Shown one piece after another: positions 1 to 8,306 of a stretch of 38,124 nucleotides of DNA (positions are counted from its first letter, which is position 1; each line of letters opens with the position of its first letter). Under the pieces are notes generated by a model. That model did no database searches and was not told the DNA's origin. It saw nothing but the letters and a program-made list of their open reading frames with translations. Origin of the DNA: Dyadobacter frigoris (GTDB lineage: Bacteria; Bacteroidota; Bacteroidia; Cytophagales; Spirosomataceae); contig NZ_SZVO01000029.1 in assembly GCF_005280585.1 (NCBI RefSeq), positions 1 through 38,124 on the forward strand, given 5' to 3'. The position numbers were made by a program, and so were the translations under genes.

Positions 1-34
1 TTGACTAGTCGTCTAAATCGTTTACATTCATGGA

Positions 35-229
35 ATGGAATTATTTCTGAAAATTTTATTCTGGCTTGTGCTTATTGTCACATTGCTGTTTCTCTTCATT
101 TGGTTTTGCTTCATAGGGAGCGGGCACAATATTCCCAAGGAAACAAATAGATCTTTTTATTCAGGGGCATCGATCCTTTTAGTCGCATTATTAACAATAT
201 CTTTCCTCAAAAGAAGGTCAAAAGTGTGA
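35..229 (+). CDS. small two-helix membrane protein, hypothetical
   Basis: A 64-residue ORF with an ATG start. Residues about 5-28 are a strongly hydrophobic helix, a polar loop containing a HNIPKET stretch follows, and residues about 42-58 form a second hydrophobic segment ending in a basic RRSK tail. This is a plausible two-pass inner-membrane protein with positive charge at the C-terminus. I do not recognise a family. It stops 22 bases before the beta-barrel remnant and may be a relic of whatever replaced that gene's 5' end. The ORF is short and could be chance, so confidence is limited. Confidence 0.4.
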   Translation: MELFLKILFWLVLIVTLLFLFIWFCFIGSGHNIPKETNRSFYSGASILLVALLTISFLKRRSKV

Positions 230-250
230 GCGATCTTCACCTTTCAGTGT

Positions 251-1003
251 TTGTCTAAACTGGACGCTTTGCGACGCAATCCAAGTGGTTATATAGAAAA
301 TCCATTGTTGAAACCAACCATTACCGATAACATAAAACTTGGCTATAATTACCGGAATTATTCATTTTCATTACTTTTTAGTCGCGACGACCATCCCATT
401 GCCCGCTATCAGATTACCCAAAGGCCGGAAGGAAATTTGTTGTACGTATCTCCACAAAATCTTGATTTTCAAAACAATATTACCTTTCAGGCTAGTTTGC
501 CCTTTAAAATTAATGACTGGTGGACTATGAATTATGGCTTTGTCGGAGGGCTAAGAAATTTTAAAGTCAGCTACACACTGATTCCGGTTGAAAAAACCTA
601 TTTCGGCTATTCTGCCAATTTTAGTCAGGTTTTTAAACTGCCAAAAAGTTTTACAATGGAAATTTCCGGTTGGTACAATGCTTCATCTTACAACGGGTCG
701 GTTAAAACAAGAGGATTCGGAATGCTCAATACCGGAGTAAAAAAAACGCTGAAAGGAAATGATGGAAGTTTTCAATTTTCAGTATCTGATATTTTAAGAA
801 CAATGCAGATAAACAACTATTACGGAACATTGACAACTGAAGCTTTTTCAATTAAAAATCATGTGGCTTTTAATACAGAATCGCGGGTTTCTCCCATATT
901 TAAATTGACCTATTTCAAATCTTTTGGAGGTAATACCGGCAAAAGCCAACACAGTTTGTCCTCCGGATCAAAAGATGAAGCAGAACGTTTGAAGAATAAT
1001 TAA
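251..1003 (+). pseudogene. C-terminal fragment of an outer-membrane beta-barrel (TonB-receptor-like) protein
   Basis: About 250 residues resembling only the last third of the Bacteroidota outer-membrane beta-barrel family (PF14905 type), whose members are usually about 750-900 residues. The reading opens directly at the hallmark NP..Y.ENPLLKP segment, which normally lies deep inside the barrel, and continues through alternating aromatic/polar strands to a LTYFKSFGG strand near the end. There is no signal peptide, carboxypeptidase-like domain or plug, and the only nearby start is a TTG at 251. The piece should therefore be unexpressed or non-functional. The loss of the 5' two thirds fits the other broken genes in the first 2.5 kb. 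It could be read as a short gene by automated tools, but a barrel lacking most strands and an export signal is unlikely to work. Confidence 0.7.
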
Positions 1004-1083
1004 AACAAACAATCAAGGTGTATTGGCTGTCAAATTATTTAGATATACCTTGAATGACGTTTAACCTTTACCCGTAAAGTCAC

Positions 1084-2013
1084 ATGAAAAAACCGATTCT
1101 GTCGTCTGATCTTTCCGCTTTGGACCGAAGAAAATTCATCATAAATTCTATAAAATCTGCTGCCGGCTTAGCTTTAATAAACCTCAGCCCTGCTTTTGCA
1201 AAAGACAATAACTGGTCTGTCAAAAAACAATGGACGGCGCAGGAGGTAATTGATTTTGTATTAAAAGAAGGCGGACTTGCGCCCCTGAAAGATACGGTAG
1301 ATACTATTAAAATCGGAAAAGCGGACCAGATCGTAACGGGAATTATTTCCACGATGTTCCCAACCATCCCGATAATCGAAGAAGCTGTCAAACGAAATGC
1401 AAACTTTATTATCGCTCATGAGCCGTCGTTTTACAATCATAGCGACAAATCGGATTGGGTAAAAAACAATGCAGTTCTGAAACAGAAACAGGAGTTGCTT
1501 GATAAACATAAAATGGTAATCTGGCGTTTCCATGATTATTGCCACTCTCTGAAACCTGATGCTGTAAGTTATGGTGTTGCAAAAAAGGCCAATTGGCTGC
1601 CTTATTATAAAGCAGGCGAGGTAATACTCAAAATCCCACCGGTTTCTTTGCAAAAACTGGTTGAGCATCTTAAAAAATCTCTGGCCATTTCACATCTGAG
1701 AATCATCGGGGATATGGATCAAAATTGTGAACGGATCGCACTTCTCCCGGGAGCCTGGGGAGGGCCGATGCAGGTTTCAACGGCTGAAAAAGAAAAACCG
1801 GATGTCCTCATTGTCGGGGAATTATCGGAATGGGAAACGGCAGAATATATCCGGGATGCAAGAAGTTTTGGTCAGAAAATATCCTTAATCGTTCTGGGAC
1901 ATGCTGTAAGCGAAGAACCTGGTATGGAATGGTTTGCAGAATGGCTCCAACCGAAACTGCCAGACGTGAAAATTACACATCTGGCATCGGGTGATCCTTT
2001 TACCTGGCTTTAA
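1084..2013 (+). CDS. exported Nif3-like dinuclear metal-centre protein
   Basis: A 309-residue protein. Residues about 14-40 look like a Tat-type leader: a DRRKFI twin-arginine stretch, then a hydrophobic segment ending in PAFA. The mature part resembles the NIF3/YqfO family. It has the entry motif WTAQEVIDFVL, an IAHEPSFYNHSD stretch where the family usually has a metal-binding HHPL motif, a central ALLPGAWGG loop, a VLIVGELSEWE strand and the conserved C-terminal GHAVSEEPG segment. Family members are hexamers with a two-metal site, and their reaction is still unclear. The variant HE-P motif and the export signal separate this copy from cytosolic housekeeping Nif3, so a periplasmic metal-dependent hydrolase role is an inference. 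The flanking genes are decayed, so neighbours do not help. Confidence 0.85.
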   Translation: MKKPILSSDLSALDRRKFIINSIKSAAGLALINLSPAFAKDNNWSVKKQWTAQEVIDFVLKEGGLAPLKDTVDTIKIGKADQIVTGIISTMFPTIPIIEEAVKRNANFIIAHEPSFYNHSDKSDWVKNNAVLKQKQELLDKHKMVIWRFHDYCHSLKPDAVSYGVAKKANWLPYYKAGEVILKIPPVSLQKLVEHLKKSLAISHLRIIGDMDQNCERIALLPGAWGGPMQVSTAEKEKPDVLIVGELSEWETAEYIRDARSFGQKISLIVLGHAVSEEPGMEWFAEWLQPKLPDVKITHLASGDPFTWL

Positions 2014-2044
2014 GACTTGAAATGGATTCCGGAATCGGATCTGG

Positions 2045-2460
2045 CTAGTCCAGCTCTGGTTCCGGAACATGGATACTGGCAGTTGACGGCAACACATTTA
2101 TTTTTACAGGCTTGCCCTCTCTTGCTGATACTGGATTCTGTATGCCACCATCAGTTTGACGCTCGCCCTGACACAGGCATCAACTTCCTTGTTGCTTTTT
2201 ATCCGGTCGTACGTTTCATAACTATAACAGTTTTCGGATTTAATGCCATACTGGCTTGCAACCATTTTCATCTTTTCCAGGCTTCCGCTAACAAGTGCAG
2301 TCAGTTTCGATTTTTTGTATGAATTTAGAGCCGGAAGAATTCCTTCCAGTGATAGATATCTCAATCTAACGACTGCATAGCCAATTCTCCGGTCTGGCGG
2401 CATGGGCGCCGGAATTGGTCCCGATTGCTGATCAACCTCAGATTTCCATTTTCCCAACAC
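2045..2460 (-). pseudogene. decayed Gfo/Idh/MocA-family oxidoreductase
   Basis: Three collapsed pieces of one NAD(P)-dependent oxidoreductase gene. The N-terminal piece has the Rossmann start IGYAVV..L.YLSLEGILPAL, but both nucleotide-binding glycines are arginine (residues 32 and 34 counted from the GTG at 2460). It continues through ALVSGS, SENCYSYETYD and NKEVDA. It then jumps near 2175 straight to VKLMVAYRIQY, losing the usual 50 or so residues that carry the EKP catalytic motif. A second junction near 2125 changes frame and joins the C-terminal SAREGKPVKINV segment, which ends at a TAG at 2045. Two internal deletions, a frameshift and lost cofactor glycines make this a clear pseudogene. 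Confidence 0.75.
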
Positions 2461-2585
2461 TATAGCTCCGACTTATCAAGGGGAATCTTAGAAGGCGCGG
2501 AAGTTGCCTTTATAGCATTTGGTGAACTTAATTCTTTTTGCATGATTGATGTTGATGAAGATGTACTGGACCGCCCTTATGCAAA

Positions 2586-3380
2586 TCACATACCGGGCAA
2601 TTTTAAACCCGATGATTTCAGGCTTTCCATTATCTTTTCCTGAACCGTCATTTTGGTATCAATGAAACCGTGGGCGTTAATCCAGACATTGACCATCACT
2701 TTATAACCGTCAGATTCGATCGATGATACACCAACTCTTCTTTCCGGCGATTTGAGGGTATTTTGAGAATTATCAAGAACGTTGTCGATATTTTTTTTGA
2801 CTTCATTAAAATCAATAGCATTACTGAATTTCATTTCAACGTCCAGTCTTCTGCTTCCGGAACTACTGATATTAATAATGACTTCGTTGGACAGTTTACT
2901 ATTAGGAACTATTACTTTTCGGTTATCAAAGGTGGTGATGATCGTGTAAAATATTTTGATTGCAGTGACAGTTCCCTCCTGCCCTTGCGCCAGAATATTA
3001 TCCCCTACCTGAAAAGGCTTTAAGAGTAAAATCAATACACCGCTGGCGAAATTTTGCAGCGTTCCTGACAGTGCAAGACCCGCTGCTACGCCTATTGCCC
3101 CAATCAATGCTGCAAAAACGGTCATCTGTATACCGATGATCTGCATGCCAGCAATAATGAGTAAAACTCTTAAAACCGTTATTGTAAGACTTAGAAGAAA
3201 TGGTGAAAGTGAGGGGTCAATTTCTTTTCTGACCATATGGGCTGACATATATCCGGATAACATTTTTATCAGCCAGAAACCAACCATCAATACGGCTACT
3301 CCCAGTAAAAATGATGCCCCTTTATCAAGAATCCAAAGAGTAGCCTTGTCATAAAATTCATTTATTTTCATTAACAGCAT
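2586..3380 (-). CDS. mscS: small-conductance mechanosensitive channel, MscS family
   Basis: A 264-residue MscS-type channel that releases solutes across the inner membrane on hypo-osmotic shock. Three hydrophobic segments lie at about 22-45, 62-82 and 88-115. The third is the pore helix, with the glycine/alanine-rich run GAIGVAAGLALSGTLQN. It is followed by the family signature of the beta domain, LLLKPFQVGDNI, and then by VPNSKLSN. The C-terminal alpha/beta domain ends with KSSGLKLPGM. The length matches the short E. coli-type MscS. Translation could begin at 3380 or at the second ATG nine bases on (MKINEF); both give the same channel. The gene stands alone. Confidence 0.93.
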   Translation of the reverse strand: MLLMKINEFYDKATLWILDKGASFLLGVAVLMVGFWLIKMLSGYMSAHMVRKEIDPSLSPFLLSLTITVLRVLLIIAGMQIIGIQMTVFAALIGAIGVAAGLALSGTLQNFASGVLILLLKPFQVGDNILAQGQEGTVTAIKIFYTIITTFDNRKVIVPNSKLSNEVIINISSSGSRRLDVEMKFSNAIDFNEVKKNIDNVLDNSQNTLKSPERRVGVSSIESDGYKVMVNVWINAHGFIDTKMTVQEKIMESLKSSGLKLPGM

Positions 3381-3975
3381 ATTAAATAAACCTTTGATTT
3401 ACGGCTATACGTGAAATATTCGTTCCAAAGGCCATAATTGATTAAAAAAACATGCTTGCGGACTTTACCTGATTTCTGTGATTTTGATGGAGGTCATTGC
3501 TAAACTATTTTAATTATTGATTTTGTTGTTAAAGCGCCACTTTAACCAATAAATATCAAAATCGATTTACTTAGCAATTTCTTAATTTATATACACCTGA
3601 AATAAAGGAAGTTATAACTACATACATTTCACCAACTATTAATCACTCAAATATAAATTGCTGATTTCTAATGAATATTTATATATGCGGATTCTAAATC
3701 TTTCAAATTTTGCATATTAAAATTTCGACCTGAAAAGTCTGATAGACTCCAATTAAACGGTGACGGGTATTTTTGGTGAGAATTGAGGATAAATTACCCC
3801 CCATCTGCATATTTGTTATACAGCGCTGATTGAAAAAAATTTTGGCAATGATGGATGAAAATACTTAATTGTAGGCCCGTGGCATATTATTTACATAAGA
3901 TTAGTATCGAGAATATTTGAAGGTGAAAAATGTCATATAAAACAGATCAATCAAAGGCTTAAACTTATAAAATTT
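3381..3975. other. AT-rich intergenic region between divergent genes
   Basis: About 595 bases with no ORF I can support on either strand. It must hold the promoters for the mscS-like gene (leftward) and the metallopeptidase gene (rightward). A TTG at about 3868 followed after roughly 18 bases by a TATTATTTAC block is a weak match to the Bacteroidota TTG/TAnnTTTG promoter pattern for the rightward gene. I saw no RNA gene, repeat or clear hairpin. Confidence 0.4.
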
Positions 3976-4827
3976 ATGAATTGGCAGGATTTACGAAGAA
4001 GCGGAAATGTTGACGACAGGCGGGGCATGTCGGGCGGAGGTAAGGTTGCCGTGGGCGGAATCGGTGTTATTATCGTTGTAGTACTCGGACTGCTAACCGG
4101 CCAGGACCCTTCGGCGATTCTCGATACGATACAAAACTCTCAGTCTTCGGAGCAGCAGGTTCAGGCGCGCCCTGAAGGCCCGCGGCCCGATGATAAAACT
4201 GCTGATATGGTTTCCAAAATTTTGGGAAGTACCGAAGATGTGTGGTCGGAAATTTATAAAGAAAATGGAAGTCAGTATAAAATGCCTTCGTTACAGATGT
4301 TTGAAAATTCATCCCAAAGTGCCTGTGGAGGCGCTTCCTCTGCTATGGGACCATTTTATTGCCCCGCTGATGAAAAAGTATACATCGATCTTTCATTTTG
4401 TGATGAACTAAGGGATAAATTCAACGCCCCAGGCGATTTCGCCGTAGCCTATGTTGTTGCTCATGAAGTTGGCCATCATGTTCAAAATCTGATGGGAATT
4501 TCTGATCAGCTTCAACAGCAGCGTCAGCGTTTGAGCGAAGAAGATTATAACAAATTATCTGTAAAGCTGGAATTACAGGCAGATTTCCTGGCCGGCGTAT
4601 GGGCAAATCACGCACAGAAAATGAGCAATATTCTGGAACCAGGAGATCTGGAAGCTGCACTTACTGCTGCCAACGCCATTGGCGATGATAAATTACAAAA
4701 GGAATCTCAGGGTTATGTTGTGCCTGATGCGTTTACACACGGAACCTCAAAACAAAGAATGTATTGGTTCAAAAAAGGTTTTGATACGGGAGATTTGAAT
4801 CAGGGAAAATACGAGGATATACAGTAA
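3976..4827 (+). CDS. ypfJ: neutral zinc metallopeptidase, YpfJ family
   Basis: A 283-residue protein of the YpfJ/neutral zinc metallopeptidase family (PF04228). It opens with the family start MNWQDLRRSGNVDDRRG, then a glycine-rich stretch and one membrane helix at about 24-41, so the catalytic part probably faces the periplasm. Zinc ligands are visible in HEVGHH (H163, E164, H167), with the third ligand in ELQADFLAGVW (E199 and D203 region). Cysteines at 117, 129 and 142 could form a disulfide, as is common outside the cytoplasm. The C-terminal GTSKQRMYWFKKGFDTGD segment is also typical. The length is normal. The physiological substrate is not known for the family. The gene is single, with its own terminator directly after it. 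Confidence 0.95.
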   Translation: MNWQDLRRSGNVDDRRGMSGGGKVAVGGIGVIIVVVLGLLTGQDPSAILDTIQNSQSSEQQVQARPEGPRPDDKTADMVSKILGSTEDVWSEIYKENGSQYKMPSLQMFENSSQSACGGASSAMGPFYCPADEKVYIDLSFCDELRDKFNAPGDFAVAYVVAHEVGHHVQNLMGISDQLQQQRQRLSEEDYNKLSVKLELQADFLAGVWANHAQKMSNILEPGDLEAALTAANAIGDDKLQKESQGYVVPDAFTHGTSKQRMYWFKKGFDTGDLNQGKYEDIQ

Positions 4828-4846
4828 TTGACTGTTAAAAATTTAC

Positions 4847-4879
4847 AAAAAGCCCGGATAAATTTTCCGGGCTTTTTGT
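4847..4879 (+). terminator. rho-independent terminator of the metallopeptidase gene
   Basis: Stem AAAAGCCCGG pairs with CCGGGCTTTT around an AT-rich loop and ends in a T run, 20 bases after the stop codon. The near-symmetry means it could also work on the other strand. Confidence 0.85.
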
Positions 4880-5090
4880 AGTCTACAAGCTTTCCGCTGA
4901 TAGAAGTATCACCTCCTATCATATTGTTTTAAGCCAGTCCACGAAAATATTAAATCACTCAAAGTGCATTTCGTCAATTCATTCTGTGCATTGGTCGAAG
5001 CATTTTTTTATTGATTTTTTGATAATCTTTCTTTGAGGTAAAAAAATTTAAAAATTTGATTTATAACGATTATTAAACTTGAAGTGAGCC

Positions 5091-5567
5091 ATGAAAATCC
5101 TGATGTATTGCTTTCTCTTTGTTTTGATTGAAACCAACTGTGCAGCCAGTCACAGAAATAATTCAGAACAGGATCAAAAAGCATTAATAAAAACTACCGA
5201 AGCAATTCGTTCGGCATTTGCCCGGGGCGATATCTCAACCATTGCCTTATTACATCATCCGAAAGTAATCAAGGCTTTTGGAGGAAATAACTATGTTGAC
5301 GGCCGCGACGCCATGATAAAAGGGCTGGCCGAAACCTTTAAAACTACAAAACTGGAATTTGTAGAAAACAAGATAGAAAATACATTATTCAATGGTGACA
5401 CTGCCGTTGAAACCAGTATATTTACAATTAAGGTTACACCCAAAAATGGTAGTCAGATTTCGTATTCAAGAGGTCGGGCAATGGTAATTTACATTCGATA
5501 CAAAGATAGTCCGACAGGCTGGGCATCCATTCGTGAGATGGTTCAGGCCGCGCCGGACGAAAAATAA
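5091..5567 (+). CDS. secreted NTF2/SnoaL-like protein (DUF4440 type)
   Basis: A 158-residue protein with a hydrophobic leader (about 1-18) ending at a cysteine in ETNCAAS, so it may be a lipoprotein, although the lipobox is weak. The rest has the NTF2-like cone-fold pattern: a first helix DQKALIKTTEAIRSAFARGDI, the HPKVIKAFGG..YVDGRDAMIKGL segment typical of DUF4440/SnoaL-like proteins, and a C-terminal strand GWASIREM. Proteins of this fold bind small ligands or act as isomerase-like enzymes, and no specific activity can be read from the sequence. It is followed after 13 bases by another secreted protein gene, so the two are probably co-transcribed. Confidence 0.75.
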   Translation: MKILMYCFLFVLIETNCAASHRNNSEQDQKALIKTTEAIRSAFARGDISTIALLHHPKVIKAFGGNNYVDGRDAMIKGLAETFKTTKLEFVENKIENTLFNGDTAVETSIFTIKVTPKNGSQISYSRGRAMVIYIRYKDSPTGWASIREMVQAAPDEK

Positions 5568-5580
5568 CACATTCGCTGGT

Positions 5581-6060
5581 ATGAAAACAAAACTTGCTCT
5601 CCTTCTACTTTTGTCAGTCACTTCCTACGCCCAGGAATTCAAAGCGTCCATCAATGATTTGGCATTTATGTCGGGAACGTGGACTATGAAACATGAATGG
5701 GGCGACATGGAAGAGTTTTGGGGACCACCCATGGGCAATTCCCTGATATCCAGTTATCGTTGCGTAAAAGATGGGAAAGTCGTTTTTTACGAATTTGTCG
5801 TTATCGAACAAGTTGAAAATGTACCGGTGATGAAATTGCGTCATTTCAACCCGGGAAGCATTGGTTGGGAAGATAAAAATTCACCATTGGAATATCCACT
5901 CGTTTCACTTTCAAAAAATAAAGCGGTGTTTGAAGCAAAAGACAAATCCCTGAGACTGATTTACCAACTTACAACCGGCAATCTTGAAGTAATCCTGGAA
6001 GAGAAAAATAAAAATAATGGGATGGAAAAGATGGTTTTTGCTTATAAGCGTAAGAAATAA
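5581..6060 (+). CDS. secreted DUF6265-like protein
   Basis: I place the start at the ATG at 5581, because it gives a clean signal peptide (MKTKLALLLLLSVTSYAQ, cleaved about residue 18). An upstream in-frame start at 5533 would add an unlikely arginine-rich extension overlapping the previous gene. The mature part begins with LAFMSGTW and contains EEFWGPP..NSLI, a pattern shared with DUF6265 proteins, a small calycin-like secreted family of unknown function. The last stretch ends in a basic FAYKRKK. It probably forms a two-gene unit with the NTF2-like gene just upstream. Function unknown. Confidence 0.8.
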   Translation: MKTKLALLLLLSVTSYAQEFKASINDLAFMSGTWTMKHEWGDMEEFWGPPMGNSLISSYRCVKDGKVVFYEFVVIEQVENVPVMKLRHFNPGSIGWEDKNSPLEYPLVSLSKNKAVFEAKDKSLRLIYQLTTGNLEVILEEKNKNNGMEKMVFAYKRKK

Positions 6061-6095
6061 TCGATTATAATCTGTATTAGTTACAAATTATGCTT

Positions 6096-7337
6096 TCAAA
6101 AAACCTGCTCAAATTTTAATAATTTCTTTTGGATAACCTGTTTATCGGTATCGGATTTAGCCAATAGAAGTGCACTTTGTAAATTCATTTTTGCCTTTTC
6201 ATTATCAACATTTTCATACAAGGTTCCTAACAGCATAAAGTAAAAATGATTGTTTACCAAATTTATTTTTTCCGCTTCCGGAATCGCCGTCATTTTACCT
6301 TTCACCTTTGAAAGTGCGTATGTACGGTTAAGGGCAGCAACAGGCGAATATTCCAATATTAGAAGCTGATTATATAGCTGCAAAATATTTCCCCATTTCT
6401 CTTCTGAATCCGCTTTAACCGTATGCCAATAAGCAATGCTGGATTCAATATGGTATTTGGAAAGCAACTTTCCTTTGGATGCCTGACTTAGAAAATACAT
6501 TCCCTTAGCGATCAATTCCTTATTCCAAAGCGACTCATCTTGGTCGTCATAGAGAATTACCTCTCCATTATTGCTTTTTCTTGCTTCAAACCGAGAGGAA
6601 TGAAAGCACATTAAAGCCAGTAAGGCATTGACCGGCGGCGTATTCGTTTTGTCATTTTCATGAAGCAAATAAGCCAGTCGGATCGCTTCAAGACAAAGGT
6701 CATTTCGTAATACTTCATTTTGACTTTCAGAATAATACCCTTCGTTGAAAAGCAGATATAAAGTAGTCAAAACTGTTTCAAGGCGCTTATCAATTTCAAT
6801 TTCATCTGGAAAAACAATGCGTATTTTTTCCAGACGAAGCTTTTCCTTTGCCCTGAAAAGACGTTTATTAATAGTAGCCTTATTGGTCAAAAAAGCGTCA
6901 GCAATTTCTTCAATACCAAATCCACATAAAATGCGCAGCGATAGGCCGATCTGCGCCTCAACCGGAATGGACGGATGACAAAGTGCAAATAACATTTGCA
7001 ACTGACTATCCGAAATGTTTTCGTCAGACAGATCAATTTCAATTTCCGAAACTGATCTGTCTGAATGAAGCTGCAATTCTCCGGCAATTTTTTCTGAGAA
7101 AATGGCATTTCGCGTTAGCTGATTTTTAGCTTTATTCCTGGCAACTGCATACAGCCAGGCCGTTGGATTTTCAGGCAAACCCTTGTAACTCCACACCTCG
7201 ACAGCCAATAAAAAAGTATCGCTTGCAATGTCCTCAGCCATTTCAATATGCTCAATACCAAATCGTTTGCAAAGCACAGAAGTTATTTTCCTGTACTCCG
7301 TTCTGAATAAGTGTGGTATCAGTTGCTGCTTTTCCAT
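6096..7337 (-). CDS. ECF RNA polymerase sigma factor, ECF42-like (DUF6596)
   Basis: A 413-residue sigma factor, about twice the usual ECF length. Region 2 lies at about 10-75 (FRTEYRKITSVLCKRFG, then AEDIASDTFLLAVEVW and PTAWLYAVARNKAKN). Region 4 is at about 110-165 (GIEEIADAFL.NKATINKRLFRAKEKL). The long C-terminal half carries the DUF6596 signature YLLFNEGYYSE and helical TPR-like repeats, which in this group is thought to replace an anti-sigma factor as the regulatory part. The gene lies 39 bases downstream of a YciI/DGPF protein on the same strand, the conserved partnership of ECF42 sigma factors, so they very likely form one operon. The signal it responds to is not visible. It converges with the DUF6265-like gene, with 35 bases between the stops. 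Confidence 0.9.
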   Translation of the reverse strand: MEKQQLIPHLFRTEYRKITSVLCKRFGIEHIEMAEDIASDTFLLAVEVWSYKGLPENPTAWLYAVARNKAKNQLTRNAIFSEKIAGELQLHSDRSVSEIEIDLSDENISDSQLQMLFALCHPSIPVEAQIGLSLRILCGFGIEEIADAFLTNKATINKRLFRAKEKLRLEKIRIVFPDEIEIDKRLETVLTTLYLLFNEGYYSESQNEVLRNDLCLEAIRLAYLLHENDKTNTPPVNALLALMCFHSSRFEARKSNNGEVILYDDQDESLWNKELIAKGMYFLSQASKGKLLSKYHIESSIAYWHTVKADSEEKWGNILQLYNQLLILEYSPVAALNRTYALSKVKGKMTAIPEAEKINLVNNHFYFMLLGTLYENVDNEKAKMNLQSALLLAKSDTDKQVIQKKLLKFEQVF

Positions 7338-7376
7338 GGGTTTACTTGCTTCTGTAAAGTTACAAAATCCACCGTG

Positions 7377-7730
7377 TTAGTGAACCCCGTCTCCTTTGGC
7401 GATTTTCCGAACTTCTACACTATTCCCTTCTCCCTGTAAAACGGGACATCCCTTTGCAAATTCAACTGCTTCATCAACAGAATCGGCCTTTACGATAATA
7501 TATCCGCCAATTGTTTCCTTGATGTCTCCGAACGGCCCGTTGGTAACAACACCATTTGGTTTTACGACCCGGCTATCGTCAAATGGTAACCCATTACCTC
7601 CACTAAATTTGTTCTGGGCTGTAATACTGCCAATCCAGTCCATCGTTTGCTTCATCCAGATCTCCATCTGCTCGGGTGAAGCCACTTTTTGTCCATCTTC
7701 ATGTCTGAAAATCAAAATGTATTCTTCCAT
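7377..7730 (-). CDS. YciI/DGPF-domain protein, partner of ECF42 sigma factor
   Basis: A 117-residue protein of the YCII-related family. It starts with EEYILIFRHE, has the WIGSITAQNKFSGGNGL segment and carries NGPFGDIKE where the family has DGPF, then GGYIIVKADSVDEAVEFAKGCP near the end. It has a ferredoxin-like fold and is probably a small cytoplasmic dimer. DGPF proteins are typically encoded beside ECF42 sigma factors, as here (39 bases upstream of one). They are suspected to act as targets or modulators, but no reaction is established. The start ATG at 7730 matches the usual N-terminus. Confidence 0.88.
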   Translation of the reverse strand: MEEYILIFRHEDGQKVASPEQMEIWMKQTMDWIGSITAQNKFSGGNGLPFDDSRVVKPNGVVTNGPFGDIKETIGGYIIVKADSVDEAVEFAKGCPVLQGEGNSVEVRKIAKGDGVH

Positions 7731-7972
7731 TTTCTAAGAATTAAAGTGTTTAAAAATTAAGTTACAACTATATATCAAGTCACTTTGCAGGAATAGGACA
7801 AGAATAGAAAAAAAATTATTGATAAATATTTTCATTCCAATCAGATAACTTTTTAATTATCAGCGCTACTATTTGATTTCCTTAAATAAACAACTGAGAT
7901 AATAATTTTCAGTTATTTATTTCACTTGCATATAAGATCAGAAAAGCTATCTTTGCACCCTGATTAAAACAA

Positions 7973-8059
7973 AGAGAGGTGTCCGAGTGGTTGAAGGAGC
8001 ACGCCTGGAAAGTGTGTATGCGGGTGACTGTATCGAGAGTTCGAATCTCTTCCTCTCTA
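7973..8059 (+). tRNA. tRNA-Ser (anticodon GGA)
   Basis: Full cloverleaf with a long variable arm. The acceptor stem AGAGAGG (7973-7979) pairs with CCTCTCT (8052-8058). The anticodon arm is CACGC-CTGGAAA-GTGTG with anticodon GGA at 8007-8009. The T loop TTCGAAT sits on a GAGAG/CTCTT stem. The class II variable arm confirms serine. CCA is not encoded. The base after the acceptor is A in this fold, whereas G is the common discriminator for bacterial tRNA-Ser. A terminator-like hairpin follows at once, then an integrase remnant. Confidence 0.95.
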
Positions 8060-8061
8060 CA

Positions 8062-8093
8062 AAATGCCGTTTGGAGCAATCCAAGCGGCATTT
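8062..8093 (+). terminator. hairpin after tRNA-Ser
   Basis: A 14-pair stem (AAATGCCGTTTGGA with TCCAAGCGGCATTT, one G-U pair) around the loop GCAA, starting two bases after the tRNA. It ends in TTTG, so the T run is short. It is a probable transcript end or processing site for the tRNA. Confidence 0.7.
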
Positions 8094-8129
8094 GTCGTTA
8101 TCGGGACAAATTACCATGAAACTTTTGGT

Positions 8130-8306
8130 ATGATACAGAGTAATGAAAAGAAACCGTATCAATTTGCAGCCCTAAGAAATCGGGACGGTGACTTGAAAAA
8201 AGAATGGTACGTTGAGTGGTACGTCTGGCATTCTCCCACGGAGGAGCTATCAGAAAGGATGTTAGAATATAATTTTGTTTCAAAGTTGAATAGTTCGACT
8301 GGATAG
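8130..8306 (+). pseudogene. N-terminal remnant of a tyrosine-type site-specific integrase
   Basis: A 58-residue piece from an ATG at 8130. An upstream in-frame ATG at 8064 lies inside the tRNA hairpin and is unlikely. The sequence KPYQFAALRNRDGDLKKEW followed by YVEWYVWHSPTEELSER resembles the arm-type DNA-binding N-terminus of Bacteroidota phage/ICE integrases, which usually run to about 400 residues. It stops at a TAG, and a short continuation (about 8322-8363, reading AEGAIDKLVAMM) hints at further decayed coding sequence in another register. The core-binding and catalytic R-H-R-Y domains are absent. Lying 70 bases downstream of a tRNA-Ser, it is best explained as the scar of an integrated element. 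Family assignment rests on pattern resemblance only. Confidence 0.5.

Noticed and set aside
2017..2322. Plus-strand ORF of 101 residues
   Set aside because: It lies opposite the Gfo/Idh pseudogene, whose reverse-strand frames give recognisable motifs. Its own translation has no family pattern.
2425..2643. Plus-strand ORF of 72 residues between pseudogene and mscS
   Set aside because: It overlaps both neighbours on the opposite strand and has no recognisable domain.
5533..5580. Upstream start for the DUF6265-like gene
   Set aside because: It would add an arginine-rich stretch before a good signal peptide and overlap the previous gene.
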